A stretch of DNA of 64,000 nt from Motacilla alba alba (Eukaryota; Chordata; Aves; Passeriformes; Motacillidae), in assembly GCF_015832195.1 (NCBI RefSeq), contig NC_052018.1:3771856-3835855 (forward strand). Direction: 5' to 3'. A model generated the notes under the pieces. That model worked only from the letters and a program-made list of their open reading frames with translations. It did no database searches and had not been told where the DNA came from. How positions within the stretch are numbered: position 1 is the first letter of the stretch; every line of letters begins with the position of its first letter. The position numbers were made by a program, and so were the translations under genes. Shown here piece by piece: positions 1 to 12,369 of the stretch.

Positions 1-152
1 TGCCCCTGGATCCCTGGAAGTGTCCAAGACCAAGCTGGACAGGGCTTGGAGCACCCTGGGGTAGTGGAAGGTGTCCCTGGCCATGGCAGGGGGTGGAACT
101 GGGTAGTTTTGAAATTCCCTTCCAACCCAACCTGTTCTGGATTCTATGGAAA
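1..152 (+). mobile_element. CR1 LINE 3' end, cut by the window edge
   Basis: Recognised by the CR1 3'-UTR text (ccctggaagtgtccaagacc, then ccatggcagggggtgg, then ttcccttccaacccaacc). The common subfamily in this window ends this way; it is called subfamily A below. It ends in a degraded ATTCTATGG tail. Confidence 0.9.
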
Positions 153-571
153 GTTTTTCCCAGTCCAAGCTTGGTGTCAGAGAAACATCTGACCCAGGAT
201 TCTTCAAACTCAAAGAAGCTGCTCAAAGAATGATTTTGAAGAACTGGGAAGGCGGAGGATTCTCCATCCTCACTCATTGAGCCCAGGCCAAAAAGCTGCT
301 TTGCTTTATCACATCCTCTCTCCCCTGCACCTGGATTTTGAGGATCTTCTGCATGATGATGTCAGCAGGGGCTGATGGTTCAAAACTCTCCCAGTACAGG
401 ATTTTAGTTGGATTTTTGATTGTTTCGTATTTTCAAGGGAAAATGATAGTTATGCCCAATTGGGATACACTCATTTATGGGAAAGCAACTCCTCCCTCCT
501 CAAATGTGTTATTATTTTAATGGAATCACAGACTCATGGAATCATGCAATAAGCAGGGGGAATGGCAGACA

Positions 572-596
572 GAAAGAGAGAGAGAGAAAGAGAGAG
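572..596. repeat. (GA)n microsatellite
   Basis: Imperfect GA run with two AAAG interruptions. Confidence 0.85.
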
Positions 597-950
597 TTTG
601 AAAGAGCTTCTTGAAATAAATCTCAATTAATTCCCAATAATGGAAATGGGAAGCAGTGGGATGGGAACCAAATCTCTCCCAGGGAGGTCAAATTCAGGCA
701 GGAACCACAGCCAGGTCTTCTGCTGGGTCAGGATACATGGGACCAGCATTGATTTGTAATTTTTTTTTCCTAAAGGTCTTGAAACCTGGCCATTCCCCTG
801 TTTTCTCCCCCAGTCTCCCATGCTACTGATATTTTACAGCTTTCTTCCCAAGGAAATGAAGCATTACACACCTGAGTACCATTCCATTTGCCCATCAGCC
901 CTTCCTTAGCAATGTTTGCACCCCAGGATTTACTTCACTGGGAGGCAGAG

Positions 951-970
951 AAACAAACAAACAAACAAAA
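951..970. repeat. (AAAC)n microsatellite
   Basis: About five units of aaac followed by cccc. Confidence 0.85.
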
Positions 971-2189
971 CCCCAAATATATGGGACATTTGAGGCAGGA
1001 GCAGCTGGAGGGACCGAGAGAGATGCCCTGGGGTGAGCTGAACCCCATATCAGACACAAGAGAAGCCCCACCAGGCACAGGTGGCTCCCAGGTCTCTCTC
1101 CCACTTGTGGTTACTTCCAGCCCAAAATGTGGGCTCATCTTGCCATCTGCTGGTGCAATCTGGAGCCCGTCAGAGGAGCAGGACTGGGGCACAGAGGACA
1201 TCCAGGACAAGGACAAGGGGAGGACTGAGCCCTGCTTTGTGGTTGCCACCCCCAGAGGGGACAAGCCTGGTCAGGAAGAAAACAAGCACTGCCTTGCAAG
1301 GTAATTTTTTGTTTTCCAGAAGGGTTTCCTTGCTCCTGGAGCTACAAATTTCTCTTTAAATGTGTTTATCCCCATGACGCATGTCCCCCCTCCTAAATAT
1401 CCTTGAGGGTCCCTTCCCTGGACCCCAGCCTTGGCTCAGGGATGTTCCCTCCTCTGCTTCATCACTGCTGTTGCTCTCCTGGTTCCACCTTCCTCAGCAC
1501 AGACATCCCAAGGATGAGCTGCAGGTGGCCTTGCATGGATTTTGGGGGAGTTAGGAGGCTGTGGAACCCATCCCAGGATATGGGATGGACACCAGGGCTT
1601 GGAGAAGCAAAAGGATCTGTCCCACATGAAAGCACAGGTGAACTGAGAGGAGATGGACATGGCAGGCTCTCACTGTGGGCCTGGGGGATGTGTCCCAAAA
1701 ATGCAAGCCCATGCTTGGTACAGCGCTGGTGGTGTTTTGATTTGGTCCAACATGTTCAACAGGGTTTTTTGGAGGAGCTTTGGAGGCACATTGCACCCTG
1801 TTATTCCTTCAGAAACTTCAGCAGGGGAACCATGTCCACAATTGGATTTTGGGGATGCTTGAGCCACTCAGAGGTTTTGTTCATGCCCCTGGCCTGGATC
1901 TGATGGGTGAAAAGCAATCCCAGTGCTTCCCCCACCAGCTTTTAGAGGATGGCTGGACCAGTAAAAAGAGTCAGGAGAGGGAGCCAGAGCCTCAGATGAG
2001 AGCTGTGAGGGCTGCAAGGAACAGCTCTCACTGTTGCAAGGAGACCCCAAACTACAAAACCACCCTTTTTGAGCTGGTCCCAGCCACATTTGAGGAGTTC
2101 AGAGCATGTCAGGGCCCTAATTTTTGGAGACTGTCCTTGTTTCATAGAATCCCAGCTTGGAAAAGCTCTAAGATCCTTGATTCCAGCCC

Positions 2190-2210
2190 TTTTGGCTGGG
2201 ATAGAGTTAA
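2190..2210 (+). repeat. Dispersed repeat word, copy 1
   Basis: TTTT followed by GGCTGGGATAGAGTTAA. The same 21 bases occur at 35429-35449. I recall this word from an interspersed avian repeat (probably an LTR) but cannot name the family. A CR1-terminus-like catagaatcccagcttgg lies 40 bp to the left. Confidence 0.5.
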
Positions 2211-3796
2211 TTTTCTTCCTAGCAGCTGGCAGAGTGGTTAAATCATGATGGAGACACATCTCAGGCTAGTCAGGACAATAATTTTAAGCCTTGTGTGAGT
2301 TTTGCCTGAAATTTTAACTGCATGGAGTGCTCTGTGCTGTGGCTGGGATGTCCCCTTGTCCCCTCTCCTGTGGCATGAGGACCCTACATCCCATTTTTAC
2401 CTGCCTCAACAAATGGCATCCCTCTGTTTTGCTGAGTCCACCCAAAAGCTCAGGGATGGGAAATGCATCCAAGGATGGGTTGAACTCACAATTTAGCAAA
2501 ATACACCCCCTGTGATATTTTAACTTCAGCTTCAGGCTTTTTCCTTCCAGTTTTCCTTCCCTCTGAATTTAAGGGATGCTCAGGAAGATGTGGCCTTATG
2601 GATACTCCAACCCCAACCTCATGAATAAAACCCCATCCTAACAAATTCAAAATCTCACCCAGGGGAGAGAAAAGTGCAGAGCTTTGTGTGGGAAGAGGTG
2701 GTGAATAAGACTTGTGTCTTTTTTGGGAGGAAACCTGGAGCTTGGTGGCTTGAAACCCAGAGAGAGGCAGGATCCTGCCACCTTCACTTGCCAGTGAAGC
2801 AGGAGCAAGGATAGGGAGCCTGAACTTGGTGTCTGGCCCTGGAAATGCAGAGGGGACAGAGCTGCATCCCACTTATTCCCTGTGATTTGGCCACCCTGAC
2901 CCCGGGTGCTTCAGGCACTGAACGAGCCCTGTCCTGCCACTCGTCTCCAGTTCCATTTCAGCTCCCTGAATTATTGATGGCTCTGATGCAGGAGTTTATA
3001 ATTAGCTCCCCAGACCTTCTCCCTGTGGGCTGGAGCTGGGAACATGCTTTCTTTTTCAGTGGTTTTGCTGGAGTTGGGCAGATTGAGGAGGGAGGAGGGG
3101 AATAAGGGATGGATGGGGACCTTGGGGCACATTGAGGATGGCTTTGAGTGCGTGGGGTGATTTAAGAATGGCCACCTTCAGGGAAAGAGCTCTAGGGGGA
3201 GCCTGGGCTGTCTGAGGGGTCTTAAACCCAACTTGAACAGCATGGAAGCTGTGCCAAGAGCTGGGAGAAGGCAAAGGATCTTTGTGCCACCTTTAGGGAC
3301 CTCCTCAGCCACAGTGCTCACGGATTTACAGATCAGAGGGGGAGAAACACTGAGCCCTGGCTGCTCAGAGAAAGCCAGACTTCATCTGGAGGGGACAAAG
3401 AGCTTTGACTGTGTGTGTCTGGATATAGAAAATGATGGGTTTGAGGCACAGCTGGGCAGCAAAGGGGCAGTTCAGTATCTCAAAGCTCTTCTTTAAGAGC
3501 CATTCATAGCCTAAAAATGGCTCCAGTGATTTCTATGAGGTCTGGGTGCAGTAGCACTCATTCCTTGAAACCCCAAGTCCCAGTCAAAACAGGAGCACAA
3601 ACTCCCTGGAGTTCTGAGGTCAGAGGCACCAGCCCTCAAATTTAAGTCTATGAATTGCTTTGTGAAAACCAGGCAGCTTGAGCTGAGTTTAACCCAGTCT
3701 GAGCTGCAGCAGAGTGGCACCTGCAGAGTGCCTTGGCTCCCAGAGCTCTAATTCTGAATTAGTTATGCTGGGGATATTTTGTTTATACACTTATAA

Positions 3797-3936
3797 TGCT
3801 TCCCTGGAAGTGTCCAGAGCCAGGTTGGACACTGGGGCTTGAAGCAGCCTGAGATGGTGGAAGGTGTCCCTGCCCATGGCAGGGGGTGGCACTGGATGAT
3901 CTTTTGGGTCCCTTCCATCCCAAAACATTCCGCGAG
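3797..3936 (+). mobile_element. CR1 3' end fragment (subfamily A)
   Basis: Only the last 140 bp are present, from tccctggaagtgtccagagc to tcccatccc-type 3' terminus. The 3' repeat is degraded to acattccgcg. Confidence 0.88.
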
Positions 3937-4269
3937 AGGCTTGGCCAAGGACTGCTGGAGACCAAAGGCCCTCTCCAGCCCGAGGTCTCCCTTTTTTCAC
4001 TGGTGGAAATCCCACTGCACAGTGCCAGTGGGAAAAACTGGCAGGTAAAGGAGAGCAGGATGTTTTTGGTAGCCAGATGAACTGTGAAATTGAGTCTGAG
4101 GACAATCATCTCCCCTTGACCTCAGCTGAGCATGGAGCAGAGAGGAGAGCCAGGCCAGCAGCAGGCAGGACTCACAGTAAGATTTGTGCTGCCAATGCTC
4201 TTGTGGGTCTGGGGGTGACCAAAGACCTGCCAGGAGAGCTCCCATTCCCAAATGCTTGCTCCAAGGTGG

Positions 4270-4378
4270 AATCATAGAATCACAGAACAGTTTGGGTTGG
4301 AGGAGATGTTAAAAACCATTCCAGCCATGTGCCATGGTCAGGGGCACCTTCCACTACCCCAGGCTGCTCAAAGCCAAC
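4270..4378 (-). mobile_element. CR1 3' end fragment (subfamily A)
   Basis: The reverse-oriented terminus begins aatcatagaatcacagaaca. It is diverged (ggaggagatgttaaaaacc) and lies 334 bp from the oppositely oriented copy at 3797-3936. Confidence 0.85.
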
Positions 4379-5272
4379 TAAAATGGGCAAATAATTCTCT
4401 GGGCTACCTTAAAAAATGGATGGAGATTAAGGAATTCCCTTTCTTGGATGAGACAGGCACTTGACCTTTCAGCAGGACTCTTCTTCCAGGGAGATGCAGC
4501 AAGTCAAAGGGAATAAAGACAGGGAATTATCACATCTCAGCAAGAAGGAGATGAGTTGTCTTCAATCCCAGAAAGTCTTGGCCTTTCCCAGCATGGTGAC
4601 AGGGGCTCTGCCTTGGGGAAAACTGGTGCTGGGGTCAGCATGGACAGCACTGAGGGTCACTCTTTCCTGTTCCAAGTCACCCTCCACTTTCCTTAGGGTC
4701 TCCAGCATCAAGATCTGGCTTGAAACGGCAGTAACCAGGCTCTAGCAGGAAACTGCATCTATTTATAGGGTATCTGCATAGTTTAGGGCAGAGCTGACCC
4801 GTGGCTGACCCTTGTATCCCATTCACAGGACAGGCTGAGCAGGGGACAAGTCACTTTCCCCCAGCACCACCAAGAGCCCATCCTGCCCCAATCCCAACCC
4901 CTTGGACACCCCTCACTCTGCCTTTGGAGGTCTCACTGTTCCCATTAAATATGTATATTTAAGCACATTCCCTAGAAAATGTCTCTTTTTGAGAAACCTG
5001 GCATAATTAAAGAGTTGATTCAGTTCCAGTGGCACAGGAAGGGCAGCAGGCAGGCTCAGGGCTGTGCTCCTGCTCTGCACCTGCTCACCCCAAGCTCTGG
5101 GCAAAGCTTTGGCCAGGATGAATCCCACTGACCCAAACACTCAGTGTACCCGTGCATGAGGGGGTGGTGGACTGAAAATAATGGGCTTTTTTAGGGAAAA
5201 GGAGGATTTTCCTGATGACATCTGCAGGGTTTGGATGGAGATGGAGAATTCTGATAAAACCTGCGGCTACCC

Positions 5273-5412
5273 CATCCCTGGAGGTGTCCAAGGCCAGGCT
5301 GGATGGGGCTTGGATGAACCTTGGATAGTGGAAGGTGTTCCTGCCCATGGCAGGGGGCGGAATTGGATGATCTTTAAGGTCCCTTCCAACCCAAATAATT
5401 CTGGGATCCTCT
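5273..5412 (+). mobile_element. CR1 3' end fragment (subfamily A)
   Basis: Well preserved terminal segment with ggtcccttccaacccaaata and the tail attctgggatcc. Confidence 0.9.
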
Positions 5413-6407
5413 CTCCATGTCACAAGCATCATCCTGGGGTGAAAAGACAGAGATAAGGATGTGCAGCCATGGAACCAAGAAGGGATAAGGAGGATTCTTC
5501 AGCCTGTGGCACAGGAAACCCAGGGCAGCTGGGGCAGAAGGTGACACGGCGTGGGTGTGGTACTTGAGACCTTCACATGGATGTCGCCAGCTTGGATTTA
5601 TGTGTAATTTCTGCTCCCTCAGGGCAGGGAAGTAATTGGAAAAACCTCTCAAGGCACTTTGCAGATCTCCTTATCTGCATTTCTGAAGGGCCCAGCGAGC
5701 CTGCCAACCCACAGCCTTCCACCCAGCCAGGCAAAAACCCAGAGATGAGTGGATAAGAGGGGGAGACTGAAGTTCAGGGCACAGGTCATGGGAGCCCATA
5801 ATAAATAAACAAGGCTTGTTAGGAGATGATTTATGCTGCACTAACATCATCCCCAGTCTCCCACTCATCACAGCGAGCTAATTACCCTTCCTGGAGCCAT
5901 CAGATTTCCCTTTGCATTTCCATACTCTGTGTGAAGGCCTGGACGTGACCTGGCAGCTGGGGGCTGGGGCTGACCTTTCTGTTTCGGTTTCTTTCAGCTT
6001 TCTTGCTGTAATTGGTCCTGCAATTCCACGCTAATGAACTGTGTCCTGCCCTCTGAGGAGCTCTGGGTCCCTGCCACGCTTCCTTCAGGGAATGTGGGGT
6101 TGATAGAAGGTGAAGTCCCATAAAAGGCTTTTATAAAGCTCTGTGTAAATGGAGTGGGGCTCATTACTGTGTTTGTGTCAGCAGAGAGGGCTCCTGAAGG
6201 CTGGGAGATGGATGTGGCAGACCATGGACATCTCCAGGTGGGTTGTGACACTTCCTCACATGGTTTTGGTCCCACTGCTTGCAAAATAAAGGGGTTTTGC
6301 CTCAAATCTTGAAGGGAAGGGTGGTGGGGAGTCTGGGGACCAGGACTGCTTCCCCATGGCTGGTCTGTGTTCTCTCAGATGTGGAGCTCCCTTGGCCAAG
6401 CCAGGCT

Positions 6408-6520
6408 CTCACAGAGTCACAGCATGGCTTGGGTTGGAAGGGACCTTCCAAGGTCATTTATTCCAACCCCCTGCCATGAGCAGGGAGACCTGCATCGAGA
6501 TCAGGACCTGCCTGAGGACA
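6408..6520 (-). mobile_element. CR1 3' end fragment
   Basis: Starts cacagagtcacagcatggct and continues gggttggaagggacctt. The interior then diverges from subfamily A (cgagatcaggacctgcct). Confidence 0.82.
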
Positions 6521-6839
6521 CATTTCATGGTGGAGAGCAGCAACCCTTGCTCTCTTTGCCCTTTGGCGGAAGCCCAAGGCTCCTTGGGCCACCTTTGCCT
6601 TGTGGTGTCACGGTGGGGAAAGTGGGTCCCTGAGCAGAGAAGGGTTTGCTTCATGCCAGACTTACATCAAGTGGGATCAGTGGGCCAAATTCCCTTCCAA
6701 AATCTGTCCCATTGGAAAAGGTCCCCTTTTCTGACCCTAATAACACCCCATAGCTCCTAAAAGTTTAATTTCCACAAACCCACTGTGCTCACAGGGCCAA
6801 AGACTCCAGAAAGCTTGCAGGAAACACAAAATCCAAGGA

Positions 6840-6855
6840 TTTTTTTTTTTTTTTT
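6840..6855. repeat. Poly(T) run, 16 nt
   Basis: Plain homopolymer in unique sequence, with no SINE body next to it. Confidence 0.9.
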
Positions 6856-7336
6856 GTGTCTGCATCTGTAAGGGGTTGATTTGGGGTTTTAGAGGCTGAG
6901 GGGTAGCCCTGACCCACCTCACTCATGTTGATGCAGGGTCTGACTGGAGGAGAGGAACCTGCACCAGCCGGGAGAACATCCCAGGGATTTGTTTAGCCAT
7001 CAGTAGAGGACATTTGGGGATTGTAAATATAATCCCAACCTCAGTTTAGCTCCAGTGCAAAGAGCTAATTAGCGGAGAAGACAGGCAGATGGAAATCAGG
7101 TGCATGGGGGCATGGATGGGACTGGTTTCCTTTGTGGTGGGAAGCCAGGAGGAGGCACAGGGGTCTCTGGAGCATGAACTGATCTCACCACTCCCAGGAA
7201 AAAGCTGGAACCAAGCACAGCTGAGAGCATTCAGATGTCTTGTTTGGGAGAAATTATCCCTATAAAGACAAACCACAAAGCCTTGTTAATAGGAACAGAC
7301 CAGGCAAGGCGTAAAGAGCTGGAGAATGGATTGCAG

Positions 7337-7640
7337 AGAGTCATGGAATAGTTTAGTTCCAAATTTGGATTTCAAGGGATGACACTTTTAAAGGTGATCC
7401 AGCCCAAAAACCCTGCCATGGGCAGGGACGCCTTCCAGGCTGTTCTGAGATCTGTCCAACCTGGCCTTGGACACTTAAAGGGATGGGGCAGGTACAGCTT
7501 CTCACCTTTGCCAGTGTTTTACAGCCCTCATTGTAAAAAAAAATCTCTCTTTATCTAATCTAATCTAATCTAACCTAATCTAATCTAAATCAACCCTTCT
7601 TCAGTTTAAACCCATTGCCCCTTGTTCTGTCACAACAGGA
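7337..7640 (-). mobile_element. CR1 fragment with internal pentanucleotide expansion
   Basis: The copy is diverged but collinear: terminus, ccatgggcagggacgcc, acctggccttggacactt, then the tctaatctaa block and cagtttaaacccattgcccc. The CTAAT block is expanded (see the separate repeat). Confidence 0.85.
7554..7588. repeat. (CTAAT)n microsatellite inside a CR1
   Basis: About seven units with one interruption (ctaac). Other CR1 copies here carry a single taatctaaat at this place, so the array grew within the element. Confidence 0.9.
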
Positions 7641-8791
7641 GGAGGCAAAGCTAAAATATCATTCACCAAGAAGGATTTGGCCATGCCTCAAAATATTCCT
7701 GAATTTATCTGTTGGTTCCTTCTGCTCTTTCGCCGACACTGAATTTCACTGCCACAAAATAATCTGGCATCCCAACAATTTCGTATCAGCTTTTAGCAGG
7801 AGCAGCACCTTACAGCAGGGAGTTGCCCCATTTCTGGGAAGTGAGTCCATTTTTAAGCACTTTCCCAGCTGAGTTGAGCCTGGGTGGAAAACAGGGCTCC
7901 AGTCAGTCTCTGGGAAATACCAACACCTTCTCCTGGACACAGTGTTGGCTTCTGTCCCTCGAAAATGCTGCTGCCTCTGAAGCAAGGATGGGGACAACAG
8001 GTCCTTTCATACTTCACAGGAGAAGGAAGCAGGGCCACAATGAAGAACACCCAAATTTTCCACTTTTCTGGGCCAGACAGGTGGAAAACAGGACTGCCAG
8101 CAAGGCAAGGAGGGAAACCCAAACACCTTGGGTGCAGCGTTTCATGGTGCTCCAGCCAAATTTGAAATTCTTGCCCCTGAAGGTTTTAAAATTGCTCTTC
8201 CTGAGGCTGGAGATTGATGGGTTCATTCCTTCCCTTCCCAAGTGTAATTTCTCTTATTCTGACCCTATTGTAGCAGCTCCAAGTGTTTAATGTCTGGGAT
8301 ATTTTCCAGGTAGTTTATACATCAGCTTCAAGGGCTGACTTGAAGCTTTAGTTCATGCTGCAGTGGGATGCAGGAATGGATGCAGGTGATTTCTGTCTGG
8401 CTTTCTCCACAGACCAAGAGGTTTCCATGGAAAGATGTGAATTTGCCCCTCCTCAGAATTCACTTTACTCTTTCCACCTGTAACACCTGCTTTGCTTTTG
8501 GAAAATTGCTCCAATATGAAAATTGCTCCAGTATTGCTGAATCTGAACAGTTCTCGAGAGATCCCATTCCCACCTTTGAAGAGCCTCCTGCAAGGCTTTG
8601 CCAGGACCTTTCTGCATGAGTGTTTCCCATTTATACCGGGTATTGGTGTCACTGATGTACAAAACATGATCTGGAAAAGTTTATCTTAAAAAGAAACCAA
8701 CCACCAGATGTAGCCCCCAGGGTGAAAGTTTGTTCCTGGCCTGGTGGCTGGTAGTATTTCTTTTATTAATACAAACCACAGCAGCAATTTA

Positions 8792-8925
8792 AAATCATAG
8801 AATAATTCAGGTTGGAAGGAATTAATGGAGTTCATCTCATTCCATGCCTTGATCAGTGCAGGTCTAATTAAATCAGGTCACTGAGGGCCGTGTCCAGGTG
8901 TGTTTTAAACACCTGCAAGGCCATG
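8792..8925 (-). mobile_element. Old CR1 3' end fragment
   Basis: Begins aatcatagaataattcaggt, followed by ttggaaggaattaatgg; the ggccgtgtccaggtgtgttt block is also CR1-like. Strongly diverged. Confidence 0.7.
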
Positions 8926-9124
8926 AAGCAGGATGAAGAAGGGCCTGGCCATGTTGTGTGAAGTTTTGGGGAAGAGTGGATGCCTGTTCCTCAGGTCTGG
9001 CATAGTCTCCCTGATCTAACAGAGCCAGGCAGGGGCAGTGATGAGTAAATGCAGCTCTGCAGCCATGGTACTCCTGGATTGGGTGGGGAAACGGTCATTT
9101 CAATGCTCTTCACAGTCCTGGGCC

Positions 9125-9525
9125 TTGGAGACTTGTCCTCAGAGAGCTGGGGGTGTCCAGCCTGGAGAAGAGAAGGCTCCAGAGAGACCTCAGAGCTCCT
9201 TCCAGTGCCTAAAGGGGCTCCAGGAGAGATGGAGAGGGACTTGGGACAAGGCATGGAGGGACAGGACACAGGGAATGGCTTCTCACTGCCAGAGGGCAGG
9301 GATAGATGGGATATTGGGAAAGAATTCCTGGCTGTGAGGGTGGGGAGGCCCTGGCACAGGGTGCTCAGAGAAGCTGTGGTTGCCCCTAGATCCCTGGAAG
9401 CGTCCAAGGCCAGGTTAGACACTGGGGCTTGGAGGAACCTGGGATAGTGGAAGTTGTCCCTGCCCATGGCAGGAGGTGGGAATGGGATGAGCTTTAATGT
9501 CCCTCCCACCCCAAAACCTGCTGGA
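9125..9525 (+). mobile_element. CR1 3' fragment (subfamily A), about 400 bp
   Basis: Runs from gtccagcctggagaagagaa through ggagagggacttgggacaag and the terminal segment. It ends cccaccccaaaacc. It is one of the longer copies and lacks the reverse transcriptase region. Confidence 0.92.
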
Positions 9526-10330
9526 GTCATACGGCACGGGACTCATATTCCTGACAGGAAATATCCTCTGGTGTTTGGCCATCCAGGCACCCTGGGGCTG
9601 GACAAGCTGTCCCAGAGCTCTCTCCCTGCAGGATTGATTTCCAAGAGCAGTGGCAGAGGAAGGGGTGTGAGTGGCATGTGCTGGAGAGGAGCCACCAAGC
9701 TCCAGCCAAAGGACACGTTCTGCTCCACCAATCTGTTCCCTATTTTTCCTCATTACCGCTCCTTCCATGCTCCACAGTTGTGATTTGAATAATTCTGACT
9801 GATCAGTGTTTACACAGCAACATTGGGAGGAAATGAAACCACACCAGAGCCAGCAGCCAACTCCAGGCTCTGAGACACCATTTTTTGGGGGGATTTCTAA
9901 AGAAAAGGGCCCATATGACCTGCAGACCTGTGTCGCTTGCCTGCAGCTTTGGTCACCTGAAATAGGTAACAAATCACAGCCATGTCTGATCTGGGGGTGC
10001 AGCTCTCAAAGAGAAGTGGATTTTGAAGGTTTTAAGTAAAACTGGTTGCTGGCTGAAGGACAGGAGATGTTTCGCTGTTGGCACTGAAGGAAGGGCAGGG
10101 ATGGCAGTGCCTGAGATTGTTTGTGTCCCTTAAAGCACAGATGCAGCAACCAGGAGGTGCCTCTGCCCTCTTGCTCAGCACCTGGATCATTCCAAGCAAG
10201 GCCAGGACGGAGGATATCCACAGCCAGGAGAGCAAGGGTGGGGAGCAGACAGGGTCAGAGGAGAGAAAGCAGTGAAAAATTGTACCTGGGAGATAAAAGG
10301 GACTGAAGCAGAAAAGATAAGGGTTGTGGA

Positions 10331-10384
10331 ATATCTGGGAATCTTGTGTGAATGGGGATATCTTGGAATCTTGTGTGAATGGGT
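10331..10384. repeat. 27-bp tandem duplication
   Basis: Two copies of atatctgggaatcttgtgtg plus aatgggg, with period 27 and one or two differences. Confidence 0.88.
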
Positions 10385-10779
10385 AAAAGCAGCCTTGGAG
10401 CTGTGGGACACAAATGTGAGCTCTGAAAAGATTCGCCCATTTCATGGAGCCTCTTTGCCTTTTTTCCTGATCAGAGGTGATTTTTCAAAGGTTGCTGGGG
10501 ATGCAGAAACCCTTTCAGCGAATCCTCTGCCTTTCTTCATCTCTGCAGGCACAGAGGCCTTATCAGACCTTTCCCTGGAAATGGATGGCCTGCCCCCCGC
10601 CTCCAAAGGTGCTGCTGGAAACTGATCCTTGAAAATGTTGTGTGCAAAGCCGGGAAGGTTCCTCCTCCTCACTCTGCTTTGGGCACTGGACACTTCTGCT
10701 TTTTCCTGATCTTCTTGGGGCTCAGCACTTTGTTTGAGCTGACTCAGATGATGCCAGAAATGTCCTTGTAGACACAATT

Positions 10780-11148
10780 TGGGGATGTCCACTTGGAGAA
10801 GGCTCCAGGGAGATCTCACAGCCTGAAGGGGCCTGAAGGGGCTCCAGAAGAGCTGGAGAGGGACTTGGGACAAGGGACAGAGGGACAGGACACAGGGAAT
10901 GGCTTCCCACTGCCAGAGGACAGGGATAGATGAGATTTGGGAAAGAATTCAGGGCTGTGGACCTTGAATACAATTCTCAGAGAAGCTGTGGCTGCCCCTG
11001 GATCCCTGAAAGAGTCCAAGGCCAGGCTGGATGGGGCTTGGAGCACCCTGGGATAGTGGAGGGTGTCCCTGCCCATGGCAGGGGGTGACACTGGAGGAGA
11101 TTTAAGGTAATTTCCAACCCAAACCATTTCATGGCTCTGTGAAACTCT
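10780..11148 (+). mobile_element. CR1 3' fragment (subfamily A), about 370 bp
   Basis: Same blocks as the copy at 9125-9525. The gcctgaagggg word is locally duplicated near 10825-10844. Confidence 0.92.
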
Positions 11149-12369
11149 CTCAAGTAACACTTGGCAGGGGGGATATTTCAGTGCAGGGGGAAAATCTGGA
11201 TAACATCAATGGAGCTTTTGAGCTCCACCAGTTCACTCAGTTTGAGCTCTGGGTGCAGCAGCACTGGTGAGTTTCCCTGCACAGGATTCCCCACCACATA
11301 AGGATGGGAATGGGGTGAACACGAAGATTTGGGGATCCTTTTGTGCTTTGATTCCTGGTGTATTTTCCCCTCTCCTCCAAATCCACCCTGCAACCACTGA
11401 CATTCACCTGATGAGAGCATCTCCCACCACCCTCCCTCTCCTGTAAGCTCCAAGCAACCAGACAAATAAGGAGAGGATTTAACAGAAACTGAAATAATCA
11501 AACCCAAAGTCATCCAAAGCTGATATTTTATCTGAGGAAAGGAGCACCTCCTGAGCCCCCTCAGTGCCTGCTGGGAGTGTGATCCAAGCACTGATATTAT
11601 CCAGGGGATGCTGTGATCTCTGTCAGTGAGATGAGGGCAAAACCCTTGGAGAACTAAAGAAACTTCCCTGGATTTGTTTATTTATCTGACACCGTGTGCG
11701 TGGGCAGGTTTGTTTGTGTGTGTAGGGATTTCTGAGGGAGCACAGTCTTAGATTTCCTTGCTGGCTGGGATTTTTTGTGGTTTTTTTTTTTTTTTTTTTT
11801 TTTTTCTGAAAAGATCAGACTTCACCCCTCTAATTTAGGAAGATCTGAGTGTTGGCAGTGACCAGACCCCCCCCCAGCTGCTTCCTCAGCATCACTGTGG
11901 ATGGTTGAGCAGCCTCTGGCTAAGGCTGCGTGTCCCGGTCCTCTCTAAATGAGGGGAGATCTGACATTCCTGCCTTTTCCTCTCCTGCCAGCACACCATA
12001 CTGCCAAAGAAATGCAAAATCATCCCTCTCTGGCTGCAAGGATTAATAACCAGCTCATTGAGACAAACGACACCAGGCTCTGCCTGTTCATGGCTCAGCA
12101 AACACTGACGCTCCGCTCTCCCGGCTCTGCTCTGCACGTGATGCACACCGAGCTGGAATGCTGCTCCAGGGGGAAATTCTGATCCCAGGAGCTCTCAGCT
12201 TCCTCAGTTTTCCAAGGTCTCCCTCCCTGCAGGATTTCTGGGCACTGTGAGATGTCTTTGCCTTCCCCCATCTGCCTCTCTGCTCCCCAAATGGGCTGTG
12301 GGATTGATGCCTCAGGTTTTAGATTTTATCTTTTTCAGATTCTGTGCTGTTTTAGTGTGTAATTCTGAC
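11149..12369. other. Non-coding stretch
   Basis: Unique sequence with the 25-nt T run (11781-11805). Nothing else recognised. Confidence 0.55.
11781..11805. repeat. Poly(T) run, 25 nt
   Basis: Homopolymer preceded by ttttttgtgg. No recognised retroposon is attached. Confidence 0.9.

Larger units (their letters stand above)
153..3796. other. Non-coding stretch without a recognised gene
   Basis: Contains the GA and AAAC runs and the dispersed word at 2190. Open frames here (the longest 166 codons at 1403-1903, plus) show no family resemblance and overlap on both strands. Confidence 0.6.

Noticed and set aside
9125..9525. Open frames of 90-185 codons overlapping CR1 copies here and elsewhere
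   Set aside because: They lie in the CR1 3' region on either strand and carry the same translated CR1 words from copy to copy. They are not genes.
11781..11805. Poly(T) run as the tail of a processed pseudogene or SINE
   Set aside because: No gene-like or tRNA-like body is found on the minus strand next to it and no target duplication was seen.
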